NCBI GenBank assembly: GCA_036365515.1
Contig: CM070874.1
Coordinates: 23,672,209-23,736,208 of the forward strand
Origin: Torymus aiolomorphi
Taxonomy: Eukaryota; Arthropoda; Insecta; Hymenoptera; Torymidae
Reading direction: 5' to 3'
Length of the DNA stretch: 64,000 bases
The notes beneath the pieces were generated by a model. The model searched no databases. It saw nothing but the letters and a program-made list of their open reading frames with translations, and was not told where the DNA came from. Within the stretch, counting starts at the first letter, position 1. Each line of letters starts with the position of its first letter. Shown here in pieces: positions 44,521 to 56,018 of the stretch. The translations under genes were made by a program, and so were the position numbers.

Positions 44521-46607
44521 CAACGGGCCACTCTTGCAAAGAATAGAAATGGAGACACGTATGCCATCCCATTTCCATTTAGGGGTACGAGGTAAAGAAG
44601 TTTTTTCATCTACTAGTTCATAAGTCCCGCGCCAAGGTAAGACGAGGTTCAAGAAGAACACACTGTTACCGACGGAGTCATCGTAGCACCGCCCCCGAAG
44701 ACCAGGACAGCAATATGATGGGCGGTGCCTAGATCCTGACGCCATCAACGGCGCGAGATTCAAAATTCAAGAACCGCGGTTAGTGAAATATTTGTTTCGC
44801 GTATTATCATAAAAAAAACATATTATATTATTAATAGATTAAGGAAATATTTTGATGCATCATCCTATGAATAATTATGCTTCGCGTGGTATTGCCTGAT
44901 CGACTAAATTTATAATTGGCGCGCTCTCGCGCGCGGATAGTAGCGTGACCAACTACGAAATAGTTATCTGTGCGCGCATAATGAATAAGGGCTAGATAAC
45001 TGCGCGAGAAGGAGAGAGAGAGGAAATGATGACTCGCGAAATTTTAAAGTAATTTAAGATAAAAAAGTAGAGGATTGAAGCATGCAGGGCGGGACGATCG
45101 CGATCAAATCATAAAAAAAAGAGAGAGTGAGCATAAAAGGGCACATTATGGGGGAACCATATAAATATAAAAGCACGCGTAATTATGGTTGAGATAACTT
45201 AAGGCAACGAGAAAATCAAAGCTCGAAACCTGATCATATGTGTGCAAGCTCACCATATAAAGTATCAATTTATTGTGCGTAATATAGATACCTCAATAGT
45301 TGAGCTATTAAATTATCCATCGAAGGGAATATAAAACCAGTGGACGCGGGACGTTCGCTCTCAGTTTTTCAGTAGTCTCCACTCAATCTCTTCTTTTTTT
45401 GGAACTCTCAGGAGCTCTCTTACTCGCGTAGTGCACAGTTCTTTGAAGTACCGCGTAGTCGTGTGTTCGCCTCGCAGTCCAGGATTTGGCAGTGATACGA
45501 GTCGTCCTCCGAAAATAAGGTAGAATAAGAGGAAGGTCTGGGATTACTCCGCAAGGATAAACCAGGCCGAGTCACCTAGAACTAATCTAGATTGGCGATT
45601 TATTTTCTTTATATTGGTAGGAACAAAAGATATCTTAGTGAGGAGCTGAAAAAGCCCCTCACCCCGAAACCTTAGTGGAACTTTTAGTGACACTCATCAA
45701 AGGGATAGGGGATGCCCCTGCACTAGGATTTTTCCGCCGCACATAACCGAAGTAGGATCGAATTTTCTGACACGTGTAATTACTTGCTCGTTTTTTTCTC
45801 CAGGTATTTAGCACAGCTATCGTGGCGCAACCTTTACCTTCACGTAGTTCTCGATATATGAGTGAGAAAGCATATTTTTTTGTGGATATATATATATATG
45901 TGTGTGTATGTGTATATGTTCATAAGCTTAAGTTCATGGCGCGACAATAATTCTTAGAAGCGTAATAGTTCATGGGATGGTAGCATTATTTTGTTTTTTG
46001 ATCAGATCGTGTGCCATCACGACTGATAGTAGAGTCATACCTTTGTTTTGAATTACATAAATATATCAAATACATATATGTACATTTAAAGCTATTCATT
46101 GTAAAAGTATCTTTCTAAGGGATCATAGCTTAGGGGATTGTTTTGTGACCTTTTTTTTGTAATAGTCAGATCGTGTGCGATCACAACTGACATAGAATCT
46201 GGTGTATTGATGATATATACGTCCATTTAAAGCTGTCCATTGTCAAAGTATCTTCCTAATGGATAATAGCTTTGGGAATTGCTTTGTGATTTTCTTTTGT
46301 AATAGTCAGATCGTGTACGATCGTGACTGACATAGAATCTGGTGTATTGATGATAATTTAAAATTTAAGATAAAATATTATTGGAATATTAATGTACTTA
46401 TAAAATATATATTTTCAATATACTGGGTCATGTACCAGCATGGCCAGTATATAATGAACAATCACTAAATCATACACTCTTATTTATTTCGCATCTGTCC
46501 AAAACCTGTCCCTCTACTCATACATATTTTAAATAACATTTTCTTTGATAATTTAGAACCAAAAAATATGATCAATACAACATAGATAAACCAAAGGAAA
46601 CGTTTTA
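44521..46607. mobile_element. 2.1-kb LTR-like repeat, copy 2 (uninterrupted)
   Basis: 2087 bp flanked by the 5-bp direct repeat CAATG (44516-44520 and 46608-46612). Collinear with copy 1 at 19745-23466 minus its insertion. It contains a TATA box near 45330 and an initiator TCAGTT near 45363, then the three ~150-bp GATCGTG-palindrome units (about 46003, 46165, 46306). A 5-bp duplication plus an internal Pol II promoter and no ORF fits a solo LTR, but the termini are not clear TG...CA, so the class is open. Confidence 0.6.
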
Positions 46608-46612
46608 CAATG

Positions 46613-48049
46613 TCGATTGCTTCAAAAGTTATGCATGTTTAAAGTTGAGCATCAAAAAGGCATAATAATACACGGAAAGTTGGAGCTGCTGATTCCTGTG
46701 ATTTGTCTATTGCTATGCTTTTCTATGCTCAAATTTAAACTTCAATAGTTTTCGAAGGAATTAATATGTTTTAATTTTCAAAAAAGTAAATGAAAAATAT
46801 TTTTTCTAGTTTTAATTTCTATTTTGCTGTGGGTAGTTTCTAGCTTAAGTGACTGAGGTTTAAAAAAGACGGTTTTATGTCATTTTCTTCAAAAATTTCA
46901 ACTTTTACAAAAAATAAAAAAGTTTTTGATTGTACATGATCTTTTCTATATATTTTGTGACATAAGAAATAAAAAAAAATCATCCGAAAAATATACCTGC
47001 AAAAATTATTTTGACTAGTTTTCACGATCCGATAAGTGTAAAATGTTTTTGGATTTCCTCAAATATGCTTAACGCATTGTAATTAATCGACTTCTCGTAC
47101 CAATCTAAGGTGCTTGTATATCTTATAAGAAAATACATTTCATGCTCATTCCAATACAGAATTATTTATGAAATGAGTCGGTTACAATGAGTCGAGAACA
47201 GTCGCAGTCGGTAACACAACGCTCAAACCTTCTGAAAAAAGTTATAGTAATGAGCAATTATAGTAATGAGTGAGAATTACAAACCATACAATTTTTAACT
47301 TATTTCATTAGGTCTTAAGATCAAAATTAAATTCAGAAAAAAACGTGTTTCATTCTGACAAGATAACTAAAAAGGAGAATGCACATTATCTGAAAAATGA
47401 ATTTTAATCGGACTTTAAAAGTTGATTTCTGGTGCACTTTTGGTGCATTTTCGATGCTGAATTTTAAACTTACATAATTTTTGAAGGAATCAACATTTTT
47501 TAATTCTTAATAAAGCAAATGAAAGCTCATTTTCTCTAGTTTTATTTTCTATTTTTGAAATTATATTTAAGACTCCCCGGAGTTAAATGGTTACCGTTTC
47601 TAGAAGAGGTTTTTTTTCAAGCCTTTTTCCAAAATACAGCTAAAAAGGCGCAGAACTTCAGTTTTTTTGAGTGTTAGGGTCTAATATTTCAGCTTTCTTT
47701 ATACTTCTACATCCAAAAACATATCGCGAAGTTTGAGCCGAATCCGTGATCCGGAGTTCGCGGCCTATCGTAGTAAGTGCGAATAAATTGGCAACGTTTT
47801 TCTAAATTTGTAAATAAATTTACAAAAAATTAAAATAATTCAAATTACAAGCAGTCATGGATATTTTATGTTATTATATATTGTTCATTACAATAGTTGC
47901 TTAGTTATAAATAATTTACCTTCTCATTCAACATCGGCTGTGAAGAATCTCCTAAGTGAAGAATCTATTAGGTGTTCCCTAATAGATTGATTGTTGTCTG
48001 TTGATAAAAGGCTGCAAAGATCGGCTTGGACCGTGCAGTTTACAGAAAT
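46613..48049. other. AT-rich intergenic, decayed repeats
   Basis: Two diverged versions of one sequence occur in direct orientation: ATGCTCAAATTTAAACTTC-A-TAGTTTTCGAAGGAATTAA near 46725 and GATGCTGAATTTTAAACTTACATAATTTTTGAAGGAATCAA near 47450. No gene recognised. Confidence 0.4.
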
Positions 48050-48485
48050 CGACGCCGTGCTAAAAAAAAATCGCGCGACAATCGTGTAACTAATCGCGTC
48101 AGAATCGCATGATTTTGACGATATCGCGCGATTATCGTGTCAGTTTATCGAACTATTTCTGATGCGATTATCGTGAGATTAGTCGCACGATTATCGCGTG
48201 ACCAATCGCGCACTTCATCTGAAATTGTTTTTCAAATAAAATAAAATTGCTTAAAATGCAAAATTGATAAGTGAGGTCGCCAATTTAGATGTTACCATCC
48301 AAATAGTACCTCCTAAATATGCTACCTCACTAATCAGTTTTGCAATTTAAACAATTTTATTTTATTCGAAAATCAATTTTAGATGAATTGGTCACGCGAT
48401 AATCGCGACGGTAATAGTGCGATAAGCTGACACGATAATCACGCGATTACAGCAAAATCACGCGATTTTTTTTCCAGTAGGACGT
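48050..48485. mobile_element. Palindromic element with TCGCGYGAT iterons
   Basis: Inverted arms of about 200 bp meet near 48290. Each arm is packed with AATCGCGCGA / ATCGCGTGA variants (about ten occurrences over the outer 180 bp of both arms), followed by an AAATAAAATAAAATTG block. Similar iterons occur at 52950-53005. No coding capacity. Confidence 0.65.
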
Positions 48486-49139
48486 CAATATAAAAAGAAA
48501 GCGAAAAAGGCACGTACAACTTAAATAAACTTCAAGGTATTCATCAGTCTTTGATTTACAGGCCTTCAAATATTTCTTGATTTTAGCAGACAGTACAAGT
48601 TTAAAATAAAGTAGGATAAATACAAAACTTAAGGGGAGGCCGAAGTCCCATCAGTTAGTTTTTCAAAGTTTTCTCTTCGAATAATTAACCGATTAGACTG
48701 AAATTTTGGGAGAATACTTGAAATTTATATACAAAGCGCGCTCAAGTCTTGAAATTCAAAAAATTATTATCTTTCAATTTCGTAATTTATAGGTTATGTT
48801 ACCCGCGCAAGTTTTTCAAGGTTTTCTCGGCAATTAATTGATTGTTTGAGTTGCAATTTTGAGAAATAACTGAATATTAATATCCAAAGCGCGCTCAAGT
48901 CTCCAAAATCCAAAAAGATAAGAATTTTTTAATTTATATATTAAAAACACGTTTTACTGAATACAGCACTCCCCTCCATTTAAAATACATTGACTCCTGC
49001 GTCCCCTTAAGATATTCATTTTCTAATCTTTAGCAATATTTAACTGTCTTGCCCCCAAATGTATAGCTATAAAAATGTAGAGTTTGAACAGGCTTAGAGA
49101 ATTTGCTTTTGCAATATTTAATTAACGATTAATGAACGG
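48486..49139. repeat. Intergenic with a two-unit ~165-bp tandem repeat
   Basis: CAAAGCGCGCTCAAGTCT occurs at about 48734 and 48886 with related flanks (GTTTTTCAAAGTTTTCTC and GTTTTTCAAGGTTTTCTCG). Otherwise nothing recognised. Confidence 0.55.
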
Positions 49140-51932
49140 CCCATATGAAAGAGAGGCATGAGAAAGAGGCAGAAATAGGGACAATGTGCGCGAGACACTG
49201 AGAGATAGCAAGTGAAAGCGAGAAAGCGATGAAGCGTAAAAGAGAGAGTGACAGAGCAAGAAACAGTAAAAAAAGAGCAAGGGAAATCAAGAAACAGCGG
49301 AACACAGTGCAAAATAGCGAGACAGGCCGAACAAATAATACAGAGCAAGAAATAGCGAGAAAGAGCGCACGAAGTAGCAAGAGGAAATTCGTAATACGGG
49401 GGCTAGGCCATGAGGCTCTCTCGAGCCGACACAGAGTTTGGCAATACACAACTGTATCGGCAAGGGCTGATGTTTTCAGATGGATGTTACTTTCGAACGT
49501 AGGAACTTAGGAACTACAGCCCACTAGAGGCCACTTTGACCCTGGTTCCTACGTTCGTACATAACATCCATCTAAAAACATCGGCCCTTTCCGACACAGT
49601 TGTGTCAGGTTGTGCCAAGCTCCGTGTCGGCTCGAGACAGCCTTATGGTCTAGCACCAGGAAAAATTAGGGCGAAGCAACGAGAGATAACAAGGGATAGC
49701 GAAAAAAGCTACAAAAAGCAAGAAATAACGAAAAAGAGCCAGAAAGAGCGAGGGAGTGCACGAGAGAGTGCTAGGAAGTGCGAAAGAGGACAACAAAGAA
49801 CGAGTGATATCGAGTGAGCGTGAGAGAGAAAGCAAGCGAGACCGTGCGATGGCAAGAGACAGCGAAAAAGAGCAGAAGGGTCCGAGTGATAACGCGAGAG
49901 AGCGAGGGGAACCGCGTCATAGTGAGAGACAGCGAGAAAGAGCGAGATGGACCTAGTGATAGCGAGAGAGAGTGAGAGAGACCGTGTGGTGGCGAGAGAC
50001 AGCGAGAAAGAGCGAGAGGGGCCGAGTTGTGGCGAGAGGGAGCGAGAAAGAGCAAGAGTGACCGAGTAGTAGTGAGAGAGAGCTAGAGGAATTCTGTGAA
50101 AAAGAGCAGGAGGGAACGAGTGATAGTGAGAATAAGCGAGAGGGATTGAGCGATGGCGGGAGGGACCGGGTGATAGCGAGAGAGAGAGAGAGGGGGGGGC
50201 CGTGTGATGGCGAGAGACAGCGAGAAACAGCGAGATGGACCAAGTGGTAGCGAGAGAGAGCCAGGGGGGCCGTGTAATGGCGAGAGGCAGCGAGAAAGAG
50301 CGAGAGGAAATGAGTTGTGACGAGAGAGAGCGAGAAAGAGCGAGCGTAACGGAGCGATAGTGAGGGAGTGTAAGGGGGAATATGTGATGGCGAGAGGGAC
50401 CGAGTAATAGCGAGAGAGAGCGAGAGGGACCGTCTGATGGCGTGAGAGAGAGCGAGAGGGACCGTGTCATGGCGAGAGACAGTGAGAAAGATTGAGAAGG
50501 ACGGAGCTCTAGCGAGAGGGAGCGAGAAAGAGCTAGTGTGACCGAGTGATAGTAAGACAGTGCGAGAGGGACTGTGTGATGGCGAGAGGAAGCGAGAAAG
50601 AGCGAGATGGACCGAGTGATAGCGAGAGAGAGCCAGGGGGACTGTGTGATGGCGAGAGTCAGTGAGAAAGAGAGAATTATCGACTTGTGACAAGAGGAAT
50701 TGAGAAATAGCGAGAGTGACGGAGTGATACTGAGAGAGAGTGAGAGGGACCGTCTCATGGCGAGAAACAGCGGGAAAGAGCGAGGGGGACCGAGTCATAG
50801 CGCGAGAGGGCGAGATTGACAGTGTGATGGCGAGACAGCGAGAAAGTTCGGGAGGGTGCGAGTGACAGCCAGAGGTAGCGAAAATGAGTGAAAGGAATCG
50901 AGTAATTGCGAGATGTAGCGAAAATGAGTGAGAGAAATCGAGTGATAGCGAGAGAGAGTGAGAGGAACCGTGTGATGGCGAGAGGAAGCGAGACAGGATG
51001 AGATGGACTAAGTGATGGCGAGGGAGAGTGAAAGGAACCGCATGATGGCGAAAGGTAGCGAGAAAGAGCGCAATGGACCGAGCAAAAGTGAAAGAGAGCG
51101 AGACGGAACGTGTGATGGCGAGAGACAGCGAGAAAGTGCGAGAGGGATCGAGTTGTAACAAGAGGGATCGAGAAAGAGCTAGCGTGACCGAGTGATAGTA
51201 AGAGAGAGCGAGAAGGAATGTGTGATGGCCAGAGGGACCGACTAATAGCGAGAGAGGGCGAGAGGGACCATGTCATGGCGAGGCGACAGCGAGAAAGAGC
51301 GACAGAGCCCGTGTTGTGGCGAGAGGGATCTAGAAAGAGCGAGAGTGAGCGAGTGATGGTGAAAGAGAGGGAGAGGAACTAGCGATGGCGAGAGGGACCG
51401 AGTGATAGTGCGAGAGAGCGAGTGGGATCGTGTGATGGAGAGAGAAGCGGGAAAGAGCGAGAGGAACCGAGTGAAGGCGAGAGAGTCCGAGAGAGATCGA
51501 GTGATAGCGCGAGAGTGCGAGAGGGACCGAATGTTGGCGAGAGGAAGCGAGATAGAGCGAGATGGGCCGAGTGATAGCGAGAGAGTGAGAGGAACCGTGT
51601 GATCACGAAGTACAGCAAGACTGAGGGGAGGGGTCGGCTGATGGTGAGAGGATGCGAGAAAGAGCCGGAGGAACCGAGTGATAGCACGGGAGGGCTAGAG
51701 GGACCGCGTGATGGCGGGAGGCAGCGAAAAAGAGCGAGAGGGACCGAGTGGTAGCGCGGGAGAGCGAGAGGGACCGTTTCATGGCGATGGACAACGAGAA
51801 AGATCGAGATGGGCCGAGTGATAGCGGCAGAGACAGCGAGAGAGACCGTGTGATGGCAAGAGACAGCGAGAAAGAGCGAGAGGGAACGAGTTGTGGCGAA
51901 AGGGAGCCAGAAAGAGCGAGTGACCGAATAAT

Positions 51933-52008
<76 letters not shown>

Positions 52009-52190
52009 GGACGGATTGTGTGATGGCGAGAGTGACCGAGTAATAGCGAGAGAGAACAAGATTGATCGTGTGATGGCAAGGCAGCGAGAACGAGTGATAG
52101 CGCGAGAGAACGAGAGGGACCGTGTCGTGGCGAGAGAGAGAGCGAGAGACTGCGAGAGGGAACGAGTGATAGCGAGAAATACTGCAGTAT
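49140..52190. repeat. 3-kb purine-rich minisatellite
   Basis: Degenerate tandem array on a GAGAGCGAGAGGGACCGTGT / GATGGCGAGAGACAGCGAGA theme. Higher-order units of roughly 108 bp are visible (a 36-codon period in the minus-strand frames). A pure (AG)n run lies at 51936-52006. The plus strand is almost pyrimidine-poor throughout. Minus-strand frames up to 402 codons exist only because stops need T-rich codons; they are Ser/Leu/Arg/His repeats with no domain. Confidence 0.9.
49403..49653. mobile_element. Small fold-back element inside the minisatellite
   Basis: 251 bp starting CTAGGCCATGAGGCT and ending AGCCTTATGGTCTAG, with arms of about 105 bp sharing GGATGTTA/TAACATCC and CGAACGTAGGAAC. It is GC-balanced, unlike the GA array on both sides, so it was inserted into the array. 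Confidence 0.75.
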
Positions 52191-53017
52191 GTATTCCGGT
52201 CGGGTCCGACACGCTGTGGGTTAGTCACGAATCCCGCAGTACTGTATACACGCCTACACGGCGCGGTGCCTCGTGCGTTGTGCGTACATATAAGGTATTT
52301 TCTAGTGCTTTGATAATTTGTCGCCATATTGGAAATTATAGGAAATTATATCATAGGAAATTATGGATTAGTTTGTCCCCATATTGGGAAATATAGCATT
52401 TATCTTTTCTTCATGACATCGATTAACCGCAAGAAGTAGAACTGGACTTGATAAGGAGCGCTCGATGCTGGCCTCGCTAGTTTTTGATATCGCGGATCGG
52501 CGTCAAGTAGCGCGAGCCCGAGACTCATTAAACATCGTCTCGTCTTTCTCTTTTCTGCCGTTTTTTGTCTTCGAAAAAATTGTAAGTACCGTACCTATAT
52601 GTAAATACAATACCGGTATAAATAATGTTTTCTCTACAAATTTTTCATTAAACTATTATTTTTATAAACAGTGTTGCATTGCTAAATAATTTATTCTAAT
52701 TAATAGTTAACTTATATAAATTTGTAATTCATAACTTTAAATGTGAGAAAAACTCAAATTTTCATAGCAAAATGTAAAAACCATATTTTTTAAGATATAA
52801 TATCAGGGGACGTTCTGGCATGATTTTCAGCTGAAATCAGCTGTACTTTTTCAGTATAAATTATAATTTTTGAAAGTAATTCGTTCTTATCATTAAAAAT
52901 AATTTTTATGTATATTTTTGGTGTATATTTTTTTATAAAAATTTTCCGACTTATCGCGCGATTAATCGCGCAAGTAATCACGCGATTTATCGCGTCATGA
53001 TTTGACCGATAACATGA
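52191..53017. other. Intergenic; retroelement-like fragment near 52500
   Basis: The segment around 52465-52590 (frame MLASLVFDIADRRQVARARD...) resembles the core of the TIR element at 8900-9000 (shared ARDSLNIVSSFS in translation), so it is a dispersed repeat fragment, perhaps from an LTR. A block at 52950-53005 repeats the TCGCGCGAT iteron of 48050-48485. Confidence 0.4.
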
Positions 53018-53822
53018 CCCTGTTGAAAATATCCATGTGGATTTTACATTGATTTCCACATGGAATGCATATGGAATCTATATGGAATCTATACTGATTC
53101 CATATGGATTCCACGTGGATTCCATGTGGAAATCAGTCCCAAATCGTCCTGTGGATTTCCACATGGAATTCCATATAGATTTCTATATGAATTTTTCTAC
53201 AAACATTTGTAAAACAAAATCCGTATGGATTTCCATGTAGTTTTCCATGGAGAAATCCAGGTAAAAACGATATGATCCATGTAGATTTCCATATGGATTT
53301 CCATGTGGTAATTTAAATATTTATAAAAATGTTTATTTATAAAATTTTTAAATTTTTTTACTAGGGATACGTTTTTTACCATATCAGTAAAGCATAAAAA
53401 ATTATAAACTATAATTTCCTTTTATGTAATTCTTCGAAAAGATTCTACAGTACTTGTTGTCAAAAATATGTATCCTAGTAAAAAAAATATAACAATTTTA
53501 TAAATAAACATTTTTATAAACATTAAAATTACCATATGGAAATCCATGTGGAAATCTATATGGATCATGTCGTTTTTACCTGGATTTCCCCATGGAAATC
53601 TACATGGAAATCCATACGGATTTTGTTTTACAAATGTTTGTAGAAAAATTCATAAGGAAATCTATATGGAATTCCATGTGGAAGTCCACAGGACGATTTG
53701 GGACTGATTTCCACATGGAATCGACATGGAATCCATATGGAATCCGTATAGGTTCCATATGGATTCCATATGGATTCCATGTGGAAATCAGTGTAAAATC
53801 CACATGGATATTTTCAACAGGG
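53018..53822. mobile_element. 805-bp palindromic element of CCATATGG motifs
   Basis: Ends CCCTGTTGAAAATATCC and GGATATTTTCAACAGGG; the arms are mirror copies for ~390 bp with the centre near 53420. The outer 290 bp of each arm is built from ~12-bp near-palindromic words such as CCATATGG, CCATGTGG and CCACATGG. Consequently both strands encode the same Trp/Met-rich frames, which are artefacts. GA flanks both ends, possibly a 2-bp duplication. Confidence 0.8.
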
Positions 53823-53834
53823 GACGCAATGAAC

Positions 53835-54536
53835 CGAGGAACGTCCGGGAGCTAAGACGGTTCACAGTGATAGTATCATGCTATAGACGTTTTATTCCAA
53901 ATGCTTCAGCTATAGCTGCTCCGTTGAATAAATTGACGCGGAAGAAAGCCAAATAGAATTGGGGAGGGGAGCAGCAGAAAGCTTTTGAGGAGTTGAAATA
54001 CAAACTTACGCATGCACCCATCTTAGCCTGCCCGGATTTTTCTAAGCCTTTCGTATTGCAAACGATGGAGGGCTGGGTGTGATGCTAACCCAAACTGTGG
54101 ATGGTAAGGAACGAGTGATTGCCTATTCCAATCGGTCCCTGTCAGTCCCCGAACGAAATTACTCCGCGACCGAAAAAGAGTGCCTGACAGTTAAAGGGGG
54201 CATCTAGAAGATGAGGGAGTATTTAAAGGTTATTATTTACCGTCCTTATCGATCATTAATCCCTGAAATGGCTTCAAAAGATTGGTAACCACTCTGGACG
54301 TCTCACCAGATGGGCCACAGAACTAAGCCAGTGGGATTTCGAGTTACATTATCGACGAGGGTCCGAAAATCATATAGCCGACGCTCTATCACGCTAACCG
54401 TTACCTTTATGTACTGTAACAACGAAAGACTACGGATCGTGATATAAAAACACCCTTGCCGGGCTGCAAGACAATCCTCGGGATTTTCCTGAATATTGCA
54501 TAAAAGACGGACGTTTGTTTAGACATATTTTACATA
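53835..54536 (+). pseudogene. pol: Second Ty3/gypsy: RT end and RNase H
   Basis: Decayed frames read YRRFIPNASAIAAPLNKLTR (RT thumb, about 53882), EQQKAFEELKYKLTHAPILA, DFSKPFVLQTMEGWV, then [20 protein letters not shown] and NHIADALSR (RNase H end, about 54390), and DFPEYCIKDGRLFRHILH at the insertion site. It is a different lineage from the element at 1-6.3 kb. The catalytic RNase H Asp (normally QTDAS) is lost. The frame continues seamlessly at 58721 after the Tc1-like insertion. Confidence 0.75.
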
Positions 54537-55004
54537 CAGTTGCGTGCATATCTTTTTGGCCAACCCTATACTAAAATCACTCAATGTTAAAAGTTTTCTA
54601 GCTTCGTTAAAAATCCATGCTTTTAAAAAATCCAACGCGGTTCTATAGAGTAAAGCAACAACTTTCATATTCCGTGCATTAAAAAAAAAATTAAAATGCC
54701 ATTTTTTTACATTAAAAAATCCAAAACTGTTTTTTCATTTTTTTCCCCCTCAAAAAAATTCTTCTAACTTTTGAAGCCATCGACGGATTTCCAAAAACAC
54801 CAAATTAGAATAGATACGTATTCGTCTTATGTTTAAAATAAGAGCAATATGGTCCATTTCTATCGACCCGATAAAAAATTATGCAATTTTTTGTTAAAAA
54901 AAATCACTCTTTTATCAAGGTCGGTTATCTTTGAAAATATGCACTATAGAAAAAAACTTCTTAGAGAAAAAATGTTTGTTTTCGCATGTAGAATACGTAT
55001 TTAA

Positions 55005-56018
55005 TCCCTTAACTGGTGTGACTTTTACAACTTCTTGTGCCAAAACTGATAGCCGTAAATAATAATTCTGATGTCAGATTCAGATTCAGCGACCTCAAAA
55101 ACAGTTGTACACCAAGTTTTGTCTAAATCCGTTGAGAATTGTAAAAGTTATTCAAATATGTTCATACATGATCCACTGCCAGATTTGGCACGACTTTTTT
55201 TTGTACATATCGACGCACCAGAAGAAGAACATTAATAAAAATATGTACTACTGAAAAATATGAATAAAAATTTGTCTTATTGAAAAATATGAATACAAAT
55301 TTGTCTTACTGAAAAATATGAATAAAAATTTGTCTGGCTGAAAAATATGAATACAAATTTGTCTTACTGAAAAATATGAATAAAAATTTGTCTTGCTGAA
55401 AAATATGAAAACAAATTTGTCTGACTGAAAAACATAAATCACAAATTTAGCTTTTTGAGAAACATAAATGTTTTTTCGTGCGGCGAATAACATGAATAAA
55501 AATGTTTCGTTGACGAAAAACATTAACAAAAATGAAATACGCATGGAGTTTCTGTACCGCACGGAACGCGAATGGAGTTTCGAATCTATGTTAATGTTTA
55601 TCTTTAGTAAAAAAATTTTATTTATTTTTTCCCATGGCGAAATTTTTTTTTCCACATTTTTCGTCCGACAAATATTTATTCATATTTTTCATCAGCCAAT
55701 TATTTTTTAATATTATTCAGCACGACAAATTTGTTTTCATATTTTTCAGCCAGACAAATTTTTATTCATGTTTTTCAGTAAGACAAATTTTTATTCATAT
55801 TTTTCAATAGGACATATTTTTATTAATATTTTTCAGTAAGACAAATTTGTATTCATATTTTTCAATAAGACAAATTTTTATTCATATTTTTCAATAAGAC
55901 AAATCTTTATTCACATTTTTCAATAAGACTAATTTTTATTCAGATTTTGAGAAAGACAAATTTTTATTAATGTTTTTCTTCTGGTGCGTCGATATATGAT
56001 CCATTGCCAGTTAAGGGG
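55005..56018. mobile_element. piggyBac-like MITE with minisatellite arms (TTAA duplication)
   Basis: 1014 bp between TTAA at 55001-55004 and 56019-56022. Termini are TCCCTTAACTGG and CCAGTTAAGGGG. The opposite arm of the host element keeps the empty site (ATATTTAATAAAAG, about 58253 on the complement), confirming insertion. Inside, arms carry ~34-bp tandem units (AAAAATATGAATA-AAATTTGTCTTACTG) at 55240-55440 and inverted at 55730-55970, next to the matched pair CGACGCACCAGAAGAA / TTCTTCTGGTGCGTCG. The 135-codon minus-strand frame here is built from these units. Confidence 0.85.

Noticed and set aside
49709..52212. Minus-strand ORFs of 349, 402 and 277 codons
   Set aside because: Ser/Leu/Arg/His repeats dictated by the GA minisatellite; several frames overlap, no domain and no start context.
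53592..53855. Trp/Met-rich ORFs on both strands
   Set aside because: Same peptide from both strands of the palindromic element at 53018-53822.
55248..55655. 135-codon minus-strand ORF
   Set aside because: Translation of the 34-bp minisatellite units in the piggyBac-like element.
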